From Sipunculus nudus (lineage: Eukaryota; Annelida; Sipuncula; Golfingiida; Sipunculidae): a stretch of 64,000 nucleotides of DNA. The stretch is from assembly GCA_026874595.1 (NCBI GenBank), contig CM049317.1, positions 63,525,118 to 63,589,117 on the forward strand. Reading direction: 5' to 3'. The position numbers and the translations under genes were made by a program. A model generated the notes under the pieces. It worked only from the letters and a program-made list of their open reading frames with translations. It was not told the origin of the DNA and did not search any database. Shown one piece after another: positions 1 through 13,099 of the stretch (position 1 is its first letter; every line of letters begins with the position of its first letter).

Positions 1-146
1 CAGTCTTTTCCGGGTCTGGGTTCTTATCTGATCTTCGTTTCTACACTGGGTGATGGTTTGCATCGCACAATGCAGTAAAACTTTGATCCCTATCAGAATA
101 GTTATTAAATAGCGCCCCAACAAAGACTCAGTACTCCAATGCTCTG

Positions 147-311
147 ATGTCAGACTGTGACGGGACTGTAGCTGGATTGTTTATGGACTGTGACGGGACT
201 GTGTTCCGTTTGGCTGTAGACTGCGACGGGACTGTTGCTGGTTTGGTTCTTAATTTTAACGGGACTGTAGCTAGTTGGCTTGTAGACCTTGACGGAACTG
301 AAGCTGGTTTG
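147..311. repeat. 33-bp minisatellite, five units, open on both strands
   Basis: The core GACGGGACTG (or AACGGGACTG / GACGGAACTG) starts at 159, 192, 225, 258 and 291, an exact 33-bp period. Because 33 is a multiple of three, both strands stay open: the plus strand reads an 11-residue unit like DCDGTVAGL, and the minus strand a unit like PATVPSQS. I see no homologue, start context or splice signal that makes either reading a real gene. Confidence 0.85.
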
Positions 312-1688
312 GTTGTGGGGAGCATGTTTAGAGCGGAGAGCAGGTTTAGTTCATCCAACAAGCTAAAGAGGGCGATCATTTGATGTGGATAGAGAAAATA
401 TAGGGTGCATTTTTTTGGAGGGGGGGGGGGGGGTATCAATAATAAAGACTAACGTAACAGGCAGTTGTTGTTGTTCATATATGTCTGATATCAGTGATGG
501 GCACGGCATGCCAGGATGAATCTGGAACGAATGAGAGATATATGATGAATTAGAATATATACACAACATGACAATGATGACATGAGGACAACATATGTGG
601 ATCGTCCGATGAGAGGTACGCCTCACCACCTACTGCGCCGTGAAGCGCTCGATACAGAAGATGTGATAATTTGGAAATATAAATCTAATAGAAGAAAAGT
701 TGTCGGCGGAGTACAGTTCCAGGAGAGTAGAGGATTTGCGGCAGTCTTGTAAATATACCGAATTATATGTTACAATTAAATATAATTAAGCTTTCGAAAA
801 ATAATATATTATGTTTCCAGGTATTTTATAGTAAAATGGAACCAAAATCGGCAGTTATTATTATAATTATTAACATGTTTCATTTTCGAAATATAATAAT
901 ATTCTCTTAATTACGGGGGGGGGGGGGGTGATTACATTCACCATCCTTGTCAGAACTGAGCGGGGGAAGGGGTTAAATATACCCCCAACCCTAATCCCTA
1001 CATTGACCCCCCTGTCTTTTAATAAGTTACCTAGTTGCGAATGTGCAGGCCTACTCACAACTGGACATACATTTTCCGTGTTATTGCTCTTCGGGTATAT
1101 GCATGTGAACCAGTATCATTAGAATATAATTTAAACATAGACAATATCGTGAAAATGTATTTTTTTCTCTTCAAATTTTTAAGTTCCTCAGACAATTAGC
1201 TAGGGATAAAGATAGTTTTATATAGTGCGTCACGTACCATGCTCCCTAATTATGTACATCGAGTGTTATTTTGAAAATGGTTATTATCGAGGTAGGCTGA
1301 CAGCAAATTAAAGGTAATTGTCCCCCCCCCCAACTTTATATACCAGGGTTGCATGGTTTTAACTTTCCAGCTGTTGAAACGGGTTAAAAACCATGCAGGT
1401 TAGTATTGCAAGATAATTAGGCCTTTATAAGAAAATATTTTAAAAGCTCAATTACATTTCATTCTTACTGGTAGATTGAAAATACTGTTTCAACATAAGT
1501 CTAAGTTCAAAATAGATCAAAATTCTGAAACGATTGTTGGCTTTCATAAAATAAAATAAAATATATATATATATTATTCAAATTTTCAATTTTAATGTAC
1601 TTATAATAAACACATACATATACATTTTTTTTTAGTATTGTCAGATTTTAATAGAATAGATTTCCCGATTAAATTGTCATTATAAAAC

Positions 1689-1892
1689 TCAGAAGCGGAT
1701 TCAGGGGAGGGGTCAAGGGTATTTGGACCCTCCTTTTTCATCCTTCGAAACCTTTTTTAAGGTTTTCAGACCAGTGTTTCCGGCCCGGATCCCCTTCCCC
1801 CCTTCCGGACCTTGGGACTTTTTTTTTAGGTATTTTCATTAGTTCTCCTGGGTTGGACCCCGCCTTTTCCTAAATTCTGGATCCGCCCCTGA
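1689..1892. mobile_element. Short palindromic MITE-like element, GCGGATCCAG ends
   Basis: The left end reads TCAGAAGCGGATTCAGG (1689-1705). The right end, CTGGATCCGCCCCTGA (1877-1892), is its imperfect inverted complement. The interior is poly-pyrimidine and G/C-run rich and has no open frame. The same ends occur at 28119-28266, and similar text occurs at 21171-21187, which supports a dispersed family. No clear target-site duplication longer than 2 bp is visible. Confidence 0.55.
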
Positions 1893-2913
1893 ACCGTGGC
1901 AGGCCTGCGTCTAGCCAAAAATGAATAATAATGTGCAAGGTCACGGAAGAGAAATAAATGCACAATAATGGACTCATGATCTTCGACTCCAGACTGTCGA
2001 GTCCAAGTCCAAGTCACAAAAAAAAAAAAACAGTCTCGTGACAGGAATGGATACCAGGTTGGGATTCGAGTCCAACTCTACTGATATATCACTGCTGCTG
2101 AAAATACTGTACTCTTTTCCAACACTCCTGTCCACCTATTTTACGCGAAATATATGTATATTTTGTTTGCCACTACAAATAAGGTTTTATCAAAATAAGT
2201 AACGTTGCGATTTATGATGATTTAATTGAACATTGGCTATTTAAATTTTCCTTTGCGACCCCGGGACGGTATTGAACTGTCTCGAAGGAGATGATGGCGT
2301 CGGATCAAGTGGAGACATCTCTTTATCCATGTGATGTAGGAGGAACGTATATGTGACGTAACAATAATATGACGGATAAATACCACTGTGACGTCATCAC
2401 TACGAATCGTCAAGTGGACGCAGATTTAGTTCGTCAGCTTAGGTCGTCACTGATATGTCACAAAACCGTACATCTGTTCAGCCATATTTCGTTCTGAATT
2501 AATAATATGGAATCCATACATTTGAGAAAATTTTATTGCGTAAGATAATCGCCACATTTGTCTGATTTACCTCTGAGAAAAATAAAGGTTAGCTTCAGTG
2601 GATTGTATAAAAATAACCTGAAAACTCAGTTGGAAAGAAGCGTTGGAACGGAATATATATGGTTCGTCCCAGTACTCGTATCCAAATTATTTCATACAAG
2701 TGAAGCAGTGTAAACATTTCTGGTCCAAAGGTTGCAGGAGCTATTTCGCCGACTGCCTGTCTTAAAATTAATGCCTTACCTGCATTGCATTCGTATGAGA
2801 CAAATATCCAAAAATATGACGCAACAGGTTACACCGTTAAAATTTTTTTTCATCGCTGGAAACCTAACCACAAACCAGGCAAGCGGATGACATAAGTCAA
2901 TTGAAGGTAGGGC

Positions 2914-2916
<3 letters not shown>

Positions 2917-2977
<61 letters not shown>

Positions 2978-3109
2978 GCGACCGACCATTGTGACGTCTT
3001 TGTGATGTCCCTGTAGTCTAACAAACAACACCCGCAACTATAGACATGGAAAGTGTATCACGGAGGAATGTACTGTCCAGCTATGTAGGTCCATCACTGC
3101 CCCCCCCCC

Positions 3110-3155
<46 letters not shown>
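2917..3155. repeat. Two (TA)n microsatellites, one next to a C run
   Basis: (TA)n spans 2917-2974 and again 3112-3155. The second tract directly follows a run of C at about 3101-3111. Open frames across these tracts encode only Ile-Tyr repeats and are artefacts. Confidence 0.95.
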
Positions 3156-3165
<10 letters not shown>

Positions 3166-4012
3166 ATGTATGAAATGAAATACAGTAAAATAAAATAAAT
3201 AATACTGCTGCCGGAATCGACATGACGGACATAATAATTTCTGCGTTTTGCTCAATTTACAGCGTACGACCAAAACCGGCAGCGTGACGTCAGTGTCAGC
3301 ATTTGTGTCAATGGTCAATATCACACCAAGAGCAGTGAAGGTGATATATTGATGACCTGATGACGATAAAAACAACGATGATTGTACACATGATTAAAGA
3401 ACCTGTGTGTTTGGCGCTTGGAGTCAACATGTTAATACCAGCATGCGGCGTAGGTTTCAAGATTCTCTCATAGCGCAGCGTAAGGAGAGAGCACGGGAGC
3501 TATGGCCAATTAGAGCCAGACCAAAATTATTTATGCATCAAAGTAAAGATGCATGTTATGTGTTCCATTCTGAAGATGACTGCAGAAAGGTGATACCATG
3601 AACACATGAACAAGTTGGCCTGTACGTATATTATTACACAGACGACGCCCGCTGAAGGAACCATCGTATGTGTGTTTAACCTTGCAGTTCCCGTGTGAAA
3701 TGTTTCGCCCCTGTTCATAACACAGATGCCGTTTTCACCAGGTCACTTAAGACATATCGATTTAGCTACATTTCCCAAGAGGCTCCGCGTGTACACACAA
3801 ACAAAACCCGTTGTTCAACATCAAATGCTGTAAACTATTACGCGTCAGGACAATCATACTTATTTTACTGGATGTATACGGTTTTATCACGTGGACAAAT
3901 GCGAATGAAAGTAGTTAAAACGTTACAACTACACGAGATCAAACTAGAACGTCACCAGATGACGTCACAGTATCTTGTCAATGAATCCCTCCCGGATAGT
4001 CACACAATAACC

Positions 4013-4190
4013 ACGGAGTTACCGAGAAACTTCAGCCAAGGTTTTACTCTGGGTTATTAAAGTGAGAATGGCTCTGTGACTGTTACTCAAAGAAATTCAT
4101 CAGATTCTACCAACGCCACTTATGAAGGTTAAACGCATGGACATTCTTTTAACAAGAGCGCAGGTGAGATTCCTTAACCTGTATGACCGT
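4013..4190. repeat. Dispersed repeat, copy 1
   Basis: Text around GGTTTTACTCTGGGTTAT and ACATTCTTTTAACAAGAGCG recurs at 8460-8625 with moderate divergence. It is an interspersed repeat of unknown type with no coding potential. Confidence 0.65.
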
Positions 4191-5229
4191 AGAGTAACAA
4201 TACAGAACAAAACTAGAAACAAACAAAATTAGAAAACTAATATACTACTACAAGTTTGTTTGCTCTGTTCCTCTTATATAGGTCTTATCATATAGTTGCA
4301 TTTTTGAGGCCAAATTTCTAACATCTCAGTTCGCAATTCATACAAATAAAGCGCTGGATTATCTGTCGGTGACAATAAAGTTTACTCTTTGCCAATACAG
4401 TGATCTACAAATATTTCGTCTTCTACATTTGTAGGTAGACCCCTGCTTCAATATGTAATACATCGAGTATGAACGACCAAAATTCCTTTCTTTAATAATG
4501 AGTAAAGTCACAGGAAAGCAAAACGTGTCCTATGGGATTCACATATAATGTACCGCAAAAATGACGCGGTGATTCTACAGATAGGTATTCCAAGTGGTAA
4601 TAATACGCTAGCATGCAGTTGCGCAGAGATTTTGAGTATTTTAAAGGAATTAGGAATTAAAGTTGCGTAACTCCATGATACAGATGGGTAGAAAATACTT
4701 TCTTTGACCAGGTTGATCATCCTGAACGAACCAATACCACCTGTCCCTGAGATATTTTCTGATTCTTCACGTGATATCGCAGCCCGAATGACAAATTGTG
4801 ACCACTGGTTTTTGGAGGGGACAACACGGGCCATTCATAACCTTATTTTTATAATCAGAAAGACCATACTTGAAGTAGGTCGCACGTGACCAAAACCGTA
4901 CAAACACTTTTAAATTTTGCACGCTAAAACTGATTCCTTAACCTGGTGTGAAAAATGTGGTATATAATACCAGCTGTTGTGTACTGACATGAAATCATTG
5001 TATATGTTTTATACAAAAGCTATACTTTCTTTCAAGTGATAACCTATTATAATTGGTCAATCTGCTCCAGAGATCGGCACCATATAATGCTTAGGGCAAA
5101 CATTTCCACAGCCTTAAATATAGTTAATGGATTAAGGCCATTTGGATGCTTTCCAGTACCAAATAAAAACATGAATACACCTTTACCCTTACGAGACGCT
5201 TCCGATATACATTATGTCCATGTGTGTTA

Positions 5230-7880
5230 GGGATCTATAATTATACCAAGGTGCTTATGACTTCTACATTGTCTAACCTCCTGCTGTCCAAGGAACCACT
5301 TTCTCTGTGTAGTGAGCCGATTAAAACAACTATTGCTCTCCCCAAAATTCATTATAACCGTCTTATTTGAATTAAATGAAAGGCGCCACTTTTGAGCATA
5401 CTTTTCCATATATCAATCATATTTTGCGGTCCGTCTGGGGAAAAGAACATTAAAAACAATTTCATCAGCCTGCGTCGGGGAATCATAACATAAAATTTCA
5501 ATTCGAGTTCCATATCCGAATTGACGAAGTTCTTTTTATAACTCGTTTATATAGAGCGAATAAAGCCAGGGGTAAAGTACACCACCTTGCCTAACAGACT
5601 GGAAACCATGTATCTATTTCACTACCGTAAGAGACCGCACTTTCCATAGCTGTGTATGAATTCATTATTAGTTTCCACATCTTTCCTCGAAATCCAAAAT
5701 CATACAATTAACTGAACAGTCCTGAATGCCAAACCCGGTCAAATGCCTTGGAGGGGTCCAGGAAACAAGAATTAACTTTAGATCATCGCTCATTAGAAAA
5801 CTAACGGTCTCCTGAAGTACAAACGATGGGTGATTCGCGCTCAGGCCTTTTTTGAATGCGCACTGCATAGGGTCAGGAAAAACATCCACCTGATCATGTG
5901 GTAATAAATACAATTTTTATTCTGGAAAAAAATGATAAACTCTTATAAAAAGCTTATAAAGACAGGGAAGAAGTGTTATACCCCTGTAGTTATCTGGGTT
6001 TGACCGACTTTTTGCGGGATTTATGTATAAGGTAATAATAACGGCTCTTTTCATACTAAGCGGTGTTACTTCTTTACAGTAAAAAAGCAATTTTGAAAAA
6101 GGACCGATACTATTTACCCCCTATTTAGTATGTTCATTTATCAAGCCATCGTATCCTACTGCCTTTCCTGCTTTCAGAGATATTATTGCTGAGAAAATAT
6201 CTTCACCTGCAATTTTAATGTCCATTATTAGACAGACCATTTCGTTATATTCGATTTTGCGTTTATGCAGTGCCTCCTCAATTTTATCTCTAAACATGTT
6301 TTCAAAGAAAGGGATGTCATTGGGGATATTAAGCGAATAGTCTGCCCAAGCATTAACTGAATCTACAGGAGTCCTACAAGTTATATCTCCAAACCTAATT
6401 TGGGTAATTAGATCGCGATCTTGTTTGGCGCGCCGGACTCGTCAATACAATAATTTCTCTGTGTCAACGTCTGAACCCTGGTCAATGTTTTCATACAGTT
6501 CCAAATTTTTATTTAAAAGGTACTGCCGCATTTGTTGCTGAAAAGCACTTTAAGCATATTTGAATTTAAAGTATGAATCATGTACCATGCCCCTTGGGCG
6601 ACTTTCACGTATCAGACAATGGCGTACGGTAGCCATTTCATCATGGTAAGGTTTCAGAAAACTTTGGCCTTTTATGAGGAGAGTAACGTTTGCGCCGAAC
6701 TACCCCTGACCTTGCTTTAAGTAACACTGAAGTGTTAAATTGTCATAATATAAATTAAGATCCGGCTCTGAACAGTTTACTTCATCGGGTTTGTCAATAC
6801 GCTGGAGGTGCGTATTAAGATTATTACATTTTTAGCATCTGATTGACGGATCTTTCAGCTTTATCCAATCGAACTGGTAATATCGCCACATTTAATGGGA
6901 AGGGCTTCACATAGAATAAGTAAACGTTTACACGGGCAAATGATTAGAGGTGTTAATAGTTTCATCGTCTATACTTTTGCATTCAAATGCATAGACACTT
7001 GACGTTGGAACTAACACGTGGTCAATTAATGACCTATTCTAGCTATTGCCATAAGGGTCAAAAGTGTAAGTTGGACCGTCACAGTCTTGTTGAACACATA
7101 GTGAAGTTAATTCATTTTCTCTTAGTAACTTTTCCATAAGTTGTGACCTTGATGTGGAGATTCCTTGATATCTACCACTTACTTTACAGTTCAGGTCTCT
7201 GCAGAACACGTCGCCCAACACAGAATATTCCTCATAAATACTATCCAACTTATCAACATATTCTCTAAATAACGATGATGGATAGTTTACGCTAGGCAAA
7301 TATAAACCAAACAAAAACAAAGGTAAGGACCCCTGTCTGAAAATGGAAACACTTATCACGCGATCACAAGCTATATCAGTAATCAGGGAGACCTGTAAAG
7401 AAAGCAATTTTTTTTCACTATCGCAATACAACCCTTCCCTCTCCTGTATGGAATGAACGGATTGAGAGATGCATCTGATACAGCATGATCAGCGTACTTG
7501 TCATTTAGTGTATTTAAGAAACTAAGATTTGCTGAAAACAGACAGTGTTTGGCAATAAAACATATATCTTCACTTATTCGGTAAATTATGTTACCTTGGT
7601 ACATGCAAGACCAAAACGCAACCCTGGCAATGAAGGAAAGCTGAAATGCGACATAATCTGGAGTTGCCTGCAGTTCACCTTGATCAGATAACATGGGAGA
7701 CTTAGCTCTGTAGTGTATCTGTGATCAAGGTTACAAGCCGTATTTTGTACCGACGTCGAGTCTTCGACGGCTCTCGAGGAGTAACAGAATATATCTCTTA
7801 TTTCATCCAACATGCAGCCTTTTACAAATGATATTAACAGATAGCAATATCTTAGCCAACTTAGAATCAAGAGGGTCACC
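5230..7880 (-). mobile_element. Degenerate non-LTR retrotransposon (LINE), minus strand
   Basis: Minus-strand frames, read from high to low coordinates, spell out a broken LINE ORF2. The 7039-7694 part resembles an AP-endonuclease domain: it contains a YRRGKG-like stretch followed by a GD...DLN...TYTFDPYG pattern. Around 5930-6080 the minus strand reads a reverse-transcriptase N-terminal signature including NYRGITLLP. The 5668-5913 part continues with QCAFKKGLSANH and an L/V-rich strand where the first RT catalytic aspartate is expected. The 5227-5409 part has the late RT/thumb text WRLSFNSNKT...MNF and HLGIIID. Frameshifts and stops separate these parts, so the copy is dead. The family is a jockey/CR1-like LINE by general pattern only; the clade is not resolved. 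I could not identify its ends or a target-site duplication. Confidence 0.8.
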
Positions 7881-8459
7881 TTTTGAAGAACGCGGTTTGT
7901 TTCCGCTTTACTAAACTGGATCTGGGAAACTCATCATACGACTGAGCTATATCAAACAGTTCCCGTTTTAATAGTTCAAGTTGGTCACAGTTATCTTGTT
8001 GGAGTAAACACGAGATAAACTAATCTTTGGGCTACTATCATACGTTTTACCTATGATGGTATTCCGGTGTCTGGAATCTCTTAACATAATACACTTAAGC
8101 GACTTGCTCACAGTGGTGGCTACTGAGCCGACCTCGGCCATATTCTTTGTCCACCTAGTTTCATGCACCAATAGATTATTGTCTTTAGGGCGAGCTTTTG
8201 TGGTTGGTCGATGGGCCCAAAAATGTAACATAGGGTAGAAAACATTGTCGAATTTCCAATCACGTTTATAGTCCCATCTTACTACTCTTATAGAAATTTA
8301 CTAAACGCCACATATTGCCTCGATTACCATGTCCAACTTGTAGCAGTTTTAAAGTACTTGGTAACCTTGGTACGGTTAAAATTTGGCATTTAAAACAGAG
8401 CCCCCTCAAAACGCGATTCTTACTGTGTGCCATCAGCGGCCCATTTTTACTCACCGACC
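7881..8459. other. Non-coding stretch beside the LINE
   Basis: Both strands are partly open here but show no recognisable protein. The stretch could be divergent 5' sequence of the neighbouring LINE. Confidence 0.35.
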
Positions 8460-8625
8460 ATTGAGTTACCGGGAAGGTTTTACTCCGGGTTATCAAAATG
8501 AGAAAGGCTTTCCTACTGTAATTCATGGGATACTACCAACCAAACTTATGAAGGTAGACATTCTTTTAACAAGAGCGCAGGTGAGATTTAATCACCTATA
8601 TGAACTTCGAGATATTTCTAGGAAG
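8460..8625. repeat. Dispersed repeat, copy 2
   Basis: This is homologous to 4013-4190: GGTTTTACTCCGGGTTAT, and ACATTCTTTTAACAAGAGCG followed by CAGGTGAGATT. Both copies lie in the same orientation. Confidence 0.65.
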
Positions 8626-8754
8626 GTTTTAAAGCACTCTGTCCTCTAGAGCCAGGGGCCAGCTCAATAAAATTCAGGGGGACAGCTTGACTTCGGAATG
8701 CTCTCTCCTTCTGTATTACACCGTCTTGGTAGACACTCACACACACATATATAT

Positions 8755-8790
<36 letters not shown>

Positions 8791-10263
8791 GTTATGAGAG
8801 CTATTTATCCATCAGTAATGTTAATTACTAGTGTATGTTTTTATCATTCAACTGGGATAAGATATTAACAAAAATGACCAGTGTATCCTTATATGGTCCA
8901 CCATTTATTTTTTACCATTTTATCCCCAGGTACGCAAGTTCCTTCTCCATGGATCGTTCATCTGACATGCCAATTAAACGAATATCAAATAGCTATATCA
9001 ATAACGGTTACTTTGATCACATGCAATGGGCGTTTCTCGCTCCTGAAATTTCCTTGTGTGTTTGTGTGTATTTTAAACATACTGAGTGAATTAAATAATA
9101 CTGTTTTATCCAGGTATGTTGTTCATATAAAAATAATGTTATCTTTAGTTCTTGTTAAAGGTTAAAATGTTATTATTATTGTTATCATTATTATTATTAT
9201 CATGTTACAGAACCCAATAACAACAGATCACGTAGTCGTGACGAGCACAAATTTTGTTACGGAGATAAAAAAAATCAGATTCCGCAATACTAGGCAACGT
9301 GAAATGTGTAGGGGGAATGAATGAAAAGTCAGTGGTTTTTTGTTTACAAATAATTCTTCGAAAAAATCTTAGAACAATTCTAACATTACAATACACTAAA
9401 TCAATACAATCACACAATATAACAATAAAAATTTACAGTACCAGAGTGTCCGGATCCTAGGCTTTGATTTCTTGATACCACCACTGTCACAGCTCAACAA
9501 GAGTCCTTTAACACCAACACTCCACGTAAATAGTAATAATCCAACAGTCTGTTAGTCTGTTAAATATCTGACACCACTGGAATTATTGGAAAAGGTCCCA
9601 AAACTGACAAAAAGGTAACACTGTTAGTGGTCGCTGGTATTTTCCTTTCTGCCGGTTCTTAACACAGCACCTTTTTACAGCTTCTTACCCGGAAATTCTA
9701 GAAATGGAAAATTCAAAACAACAATACACATGCACATGAACAGATCCGAAACATCTAGAACAAAACAGAACGCTATGTCCCTAGGCTTGAGACCCCACAC
9801 CCGAGCCAGCTACCAACAGGCGAGGTCCCCATAGCAACGAGATATGCCTGCGCTACACGAATCAGAATGCCAACAGACACATGTAACATTCCTCGGCACA
9901 ATAAAACAGATACCTGTAACCATCACCATTATTTATTGCAGTAGTAGAAGTGGCATGAGTGGTGCTAGTAGCAGTCGTACTAGTTGCATACATTTTCAAA
10001 CGCGCGGATGGCATGTATCCCGATAGAGAAGCTCGCATCCAAAATGTACTTACATGCATAGAAGGATCGCTCTTTACACCACGCTTTACCTTTAGGCGTG
10101 CTTCTTATATCGTATATCAGTAACTTCTTAAGAAGCGTAAGATTTCCGCTGACTCGGAAGCGTACATAGAACAATGAACCGTAGTTCTAAATACATAGCA
10201 ATAGTACATACATGGTTCTATGTACATATTTTGAGCCATGCGTTTTCAGTAAGTAAATTAATA

Positions 10264-10307
<44 letters not shown>

Positions 10308-10599
10308 AATAATAATAATGAAAATAATAATAATGATAATAATAATAATATCGTTTATTATATGTAATTAGTTGATGAGACAAGATGATATAAATGTCAC
10401 TGTTATTCGCAATAATAAATTGTAACTTTGCTTTTTCTTATGGTTTTATTCCCTTATATCATTCTATGGTGTTTGGCAAGACTGATTTACTCTTTCATCA
10501 TCAGAGCTCGCCCAGTATTGATGAAACTACCAACCCGGCAATGTCAGCGACGAGACGACACATGTAATAAATAACACAAGTAAGGCATATATCATGAGT
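8626..10599. other. Non-coding stretch with simple repeats
   Basis: It contains a (CA)/(TA) tract at about 8740-8788, a (TTA)n-like tract at about 9170-9202, a (TA)n tract at 10269-10304 and an ATA/ATAATG-rich tract to about 10370. No gene was found. Confidence 0.6.
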
Positions 10600-10967
10600 A
10601 ACATCTCTGTCTGCCTGTCTCTCTCTCTCTCTCTGTCTGTCGATTTGTCTCTCTTTCTGTCTCAGTCTACCTTGGTATACCTGTCTCTGTCTCTCTCTGT
10701 TTTGATATTGGTATGTCTGTCTTTCTGACTCTCTGTCTAGATGTTTCTGTCTATTTCAGTCATTTTATAAGTCCCTTCCTGTCTCTCCCTCTCTCTCTCT
10801 GTCTGCCTTTCTGTCTCTGTCTCTCTCTGTGTCCCTGTCTCTCTCTCTCTTTCCCTGCATTTCTTTCTTTGTCTGTCTTTCTGTTTCTCTGTCCCTGTCT
10901 CTGTCTGTCCCACTCTCTCTCTCTGTCTCTGTATCTGTCTGTCTCTCTGTCTCTCTCTCTCTCTATA

Positions 10968-11016
<49 letters not shown>
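10600..11016. repeat. Polypyrimidine CTGTCT tract joined to (TA)n
   Basis: Irregular CTGTCTCT units run from about 10600 to 10963 and pass directly into (TA)n at 10964-11016. Open frames in this region (Ser/Leu-rich on plus, Arg/Glu-rich on minus) are low-complexity artefacts. Confidence 0.9.
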
Positions 11017-11020
<4 letters not shown>

Positions 11021-13090
11021 CCGCAAAAAAACAGGGGTTCGTTTAACCGAGTCATTTCGTTACTTTGTTTTCTGTTAGCAGCCAGCATATGTAACTAGAG
11101 ATGCAAGAGCGACGATATGCAGTCTTTAATTAACCTATATTTTGCAGAAATATTTTGCATATTCCCGCGACTATATTCTTAAGGGGAATAACCTTTTTAT
11201 CGTCATTCGGAATGGAATGCCTATCGATTTGTATAAATCCAGTCAAAACAACAAACTCATTAACACAGCTGTGTTATACGCACAGTATAGGAATTCGTTT
11301 GTTTCTGAAATCGAATTCATGTTATATCACCTTTCATAGTTATCAGACGTCATGGTGAATTCCTGGTACCTGGAGAATGACTCATCAGAGAAAATTTGGA
11401 AAAAATGAATATAAAAAGACACAATGCACATGTTTAATGGTTTTCTTTAAGTATTTGATCAGCAAACATAGACAATCTGAGGGGAAAACGATTGCAGATA
11501 TACTAGTATCATAAATGTTAAGTTGTGAAAACTCAGCTTATATAAATCTCAGGTGTAATGTCTTATAAATCAAACAATTTGATTGCTCTCATATGTTGCT
11601 AAGAATACGCCTAAACATTAGTAACATGTATCTATCTAACATGTATCTGTAAATATCTAGTTTTGGGTAGAAACAGTGGGTCAGAGAGGGGAAATTAATT
11701 TTTTTTAAATAATTTGTGCCAGGGTATAATTTTGTAAATTTTCAATTTTCCATCAGTCTTAGAAGTCAAAGACACATAATAGTGTAAAACAAACCCCTCC
11801 AGGCATCATGCGTTTAGAATGAACATTTAAAAAGTAATAACTTACGGAAACTTGAAACATTTTAGCAACATTTTTTTTTTCAGAAAATTAGGACCTTGTC
11901 AATTTGTTAGGTTAAAGTCTCCAAATTTACAAAATTTTGCAGATACATTGCTTTAAATTTTGCGTATTTGCTATTGGGAAAATTTAAAGTATCAACATGA
12001 GGAATTGAACATGAGGCAACTCAGAGATGGCCATTCAGGCGGTATTTGTTGATTTCACATGGAATGACCAAAAATGAAAACTATTCATACAAATTTGGTA
12101 CCCTTTTGTTAAGAAGGAAACTTAAGTATCATCAAAATTATTATTTTCACTGTAATATAGTAAAAGTTGAACACATTAGAATGAATTAAACTTAATTTTT
12201 TTTTCTCAAATGTACGGCTCGGACTTCAGTTGTAAACTAGATCAGACCCAATTTTCATCATATGCTGTGGCCGTCAAGAGCAGACATTGACATTTATTAA
12301 AAAAATTGCTGATAAAATATGTGTCCTGGTTTAAAAACAGTTGATGAAATGGCTGCATGTACTTGACAATTAAAATACACTTACAGTGTTTTTCTGGCCA
12401 TTGTGGCTAATGATGAGTTTTAAAGTCACTGGTGCAAGTTTCTACTACTTTTAGGCAAGTTCTGTCCACCTGTAGTAAACTACTGAATCTAAAGCTAGAG
12501 TATCAGATTAAGAATTAAAGCATACTTCTGAAAGTTCACCTTAAACATTGAAATTTTAAGCAATCTTGAAACTCCAGCCTCATATTATATACATACTATA
12601 TCACTAACTAACTGAGAGGAGGCATCAAACATTCGGGCATTTTCTTTGAAAAGATGACAAGAAACTTCTGCGACATTTAGCACTGAAAGCATTCATACTA
12701 CTGCACCGTTTTAGAGAATAAGAACTTAACAAGTATGTTTCTCTCCTGCGTTTTACCTGATTCCGACATCTGATTATCATCACATGGCATGACAAGAAAT
12801 GACTCATATGATGAAACAAAATAAATCTATACAGTTTACTTCCGATAACCCATTGGGTTTTATTGCTTGATGGTAAGTTCCGTATGTCGGTTTGTTTGTT
12901 TGTAGCGATGTCTGTCTGTCTGACTCCACTCTCGAGAGCACAGTTTTGAAGCGATTGCTTTCAAACTTACACAGTTGATAGATAACCAAATTTCCCCGAA
13001 GGCTATTGATTGTTGTCAATATCAGTCGAAGGTCACGGTTAAGCTCAACGAAAAAGGTCGAAGGTTCATTTTCGTCATAACTTCGTCAAT
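11017..13090. other. AT-rich stretch without a gene
   Basis: I see no conserved motif, splice-framed exon or repeat of note here. Short frames at 11142-11358 and 12625-13019 match nothing I recognise. Confidence 0.5.
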
Positions 13091-13099
13091 ATTAGTCAT

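Larger units (their letters stand above)
312..5226. other. AT-rich stretch without a recognisable gene
   Basis: This interval holds G runs at about 420-433 and 916-928, a C run near 1322, a small palindromic element (1689-1892), two (TA)n tracts and a dispersed repeat copy near 4.0-4.2 kb. The short open frames at 3407-3601, 3695-4060 and 4508-4889 resemble no family I know and have no neighbouring exon. Confidence 0.6.

Noticed and set aside
10713-11098. Long open frames rich in Ser/Leu (plus) and Arg/Glu (minus)
   Set aside because: They are direct translations of the CTGTCT and (TA)n tracts; no codon bias or splice context supports them.
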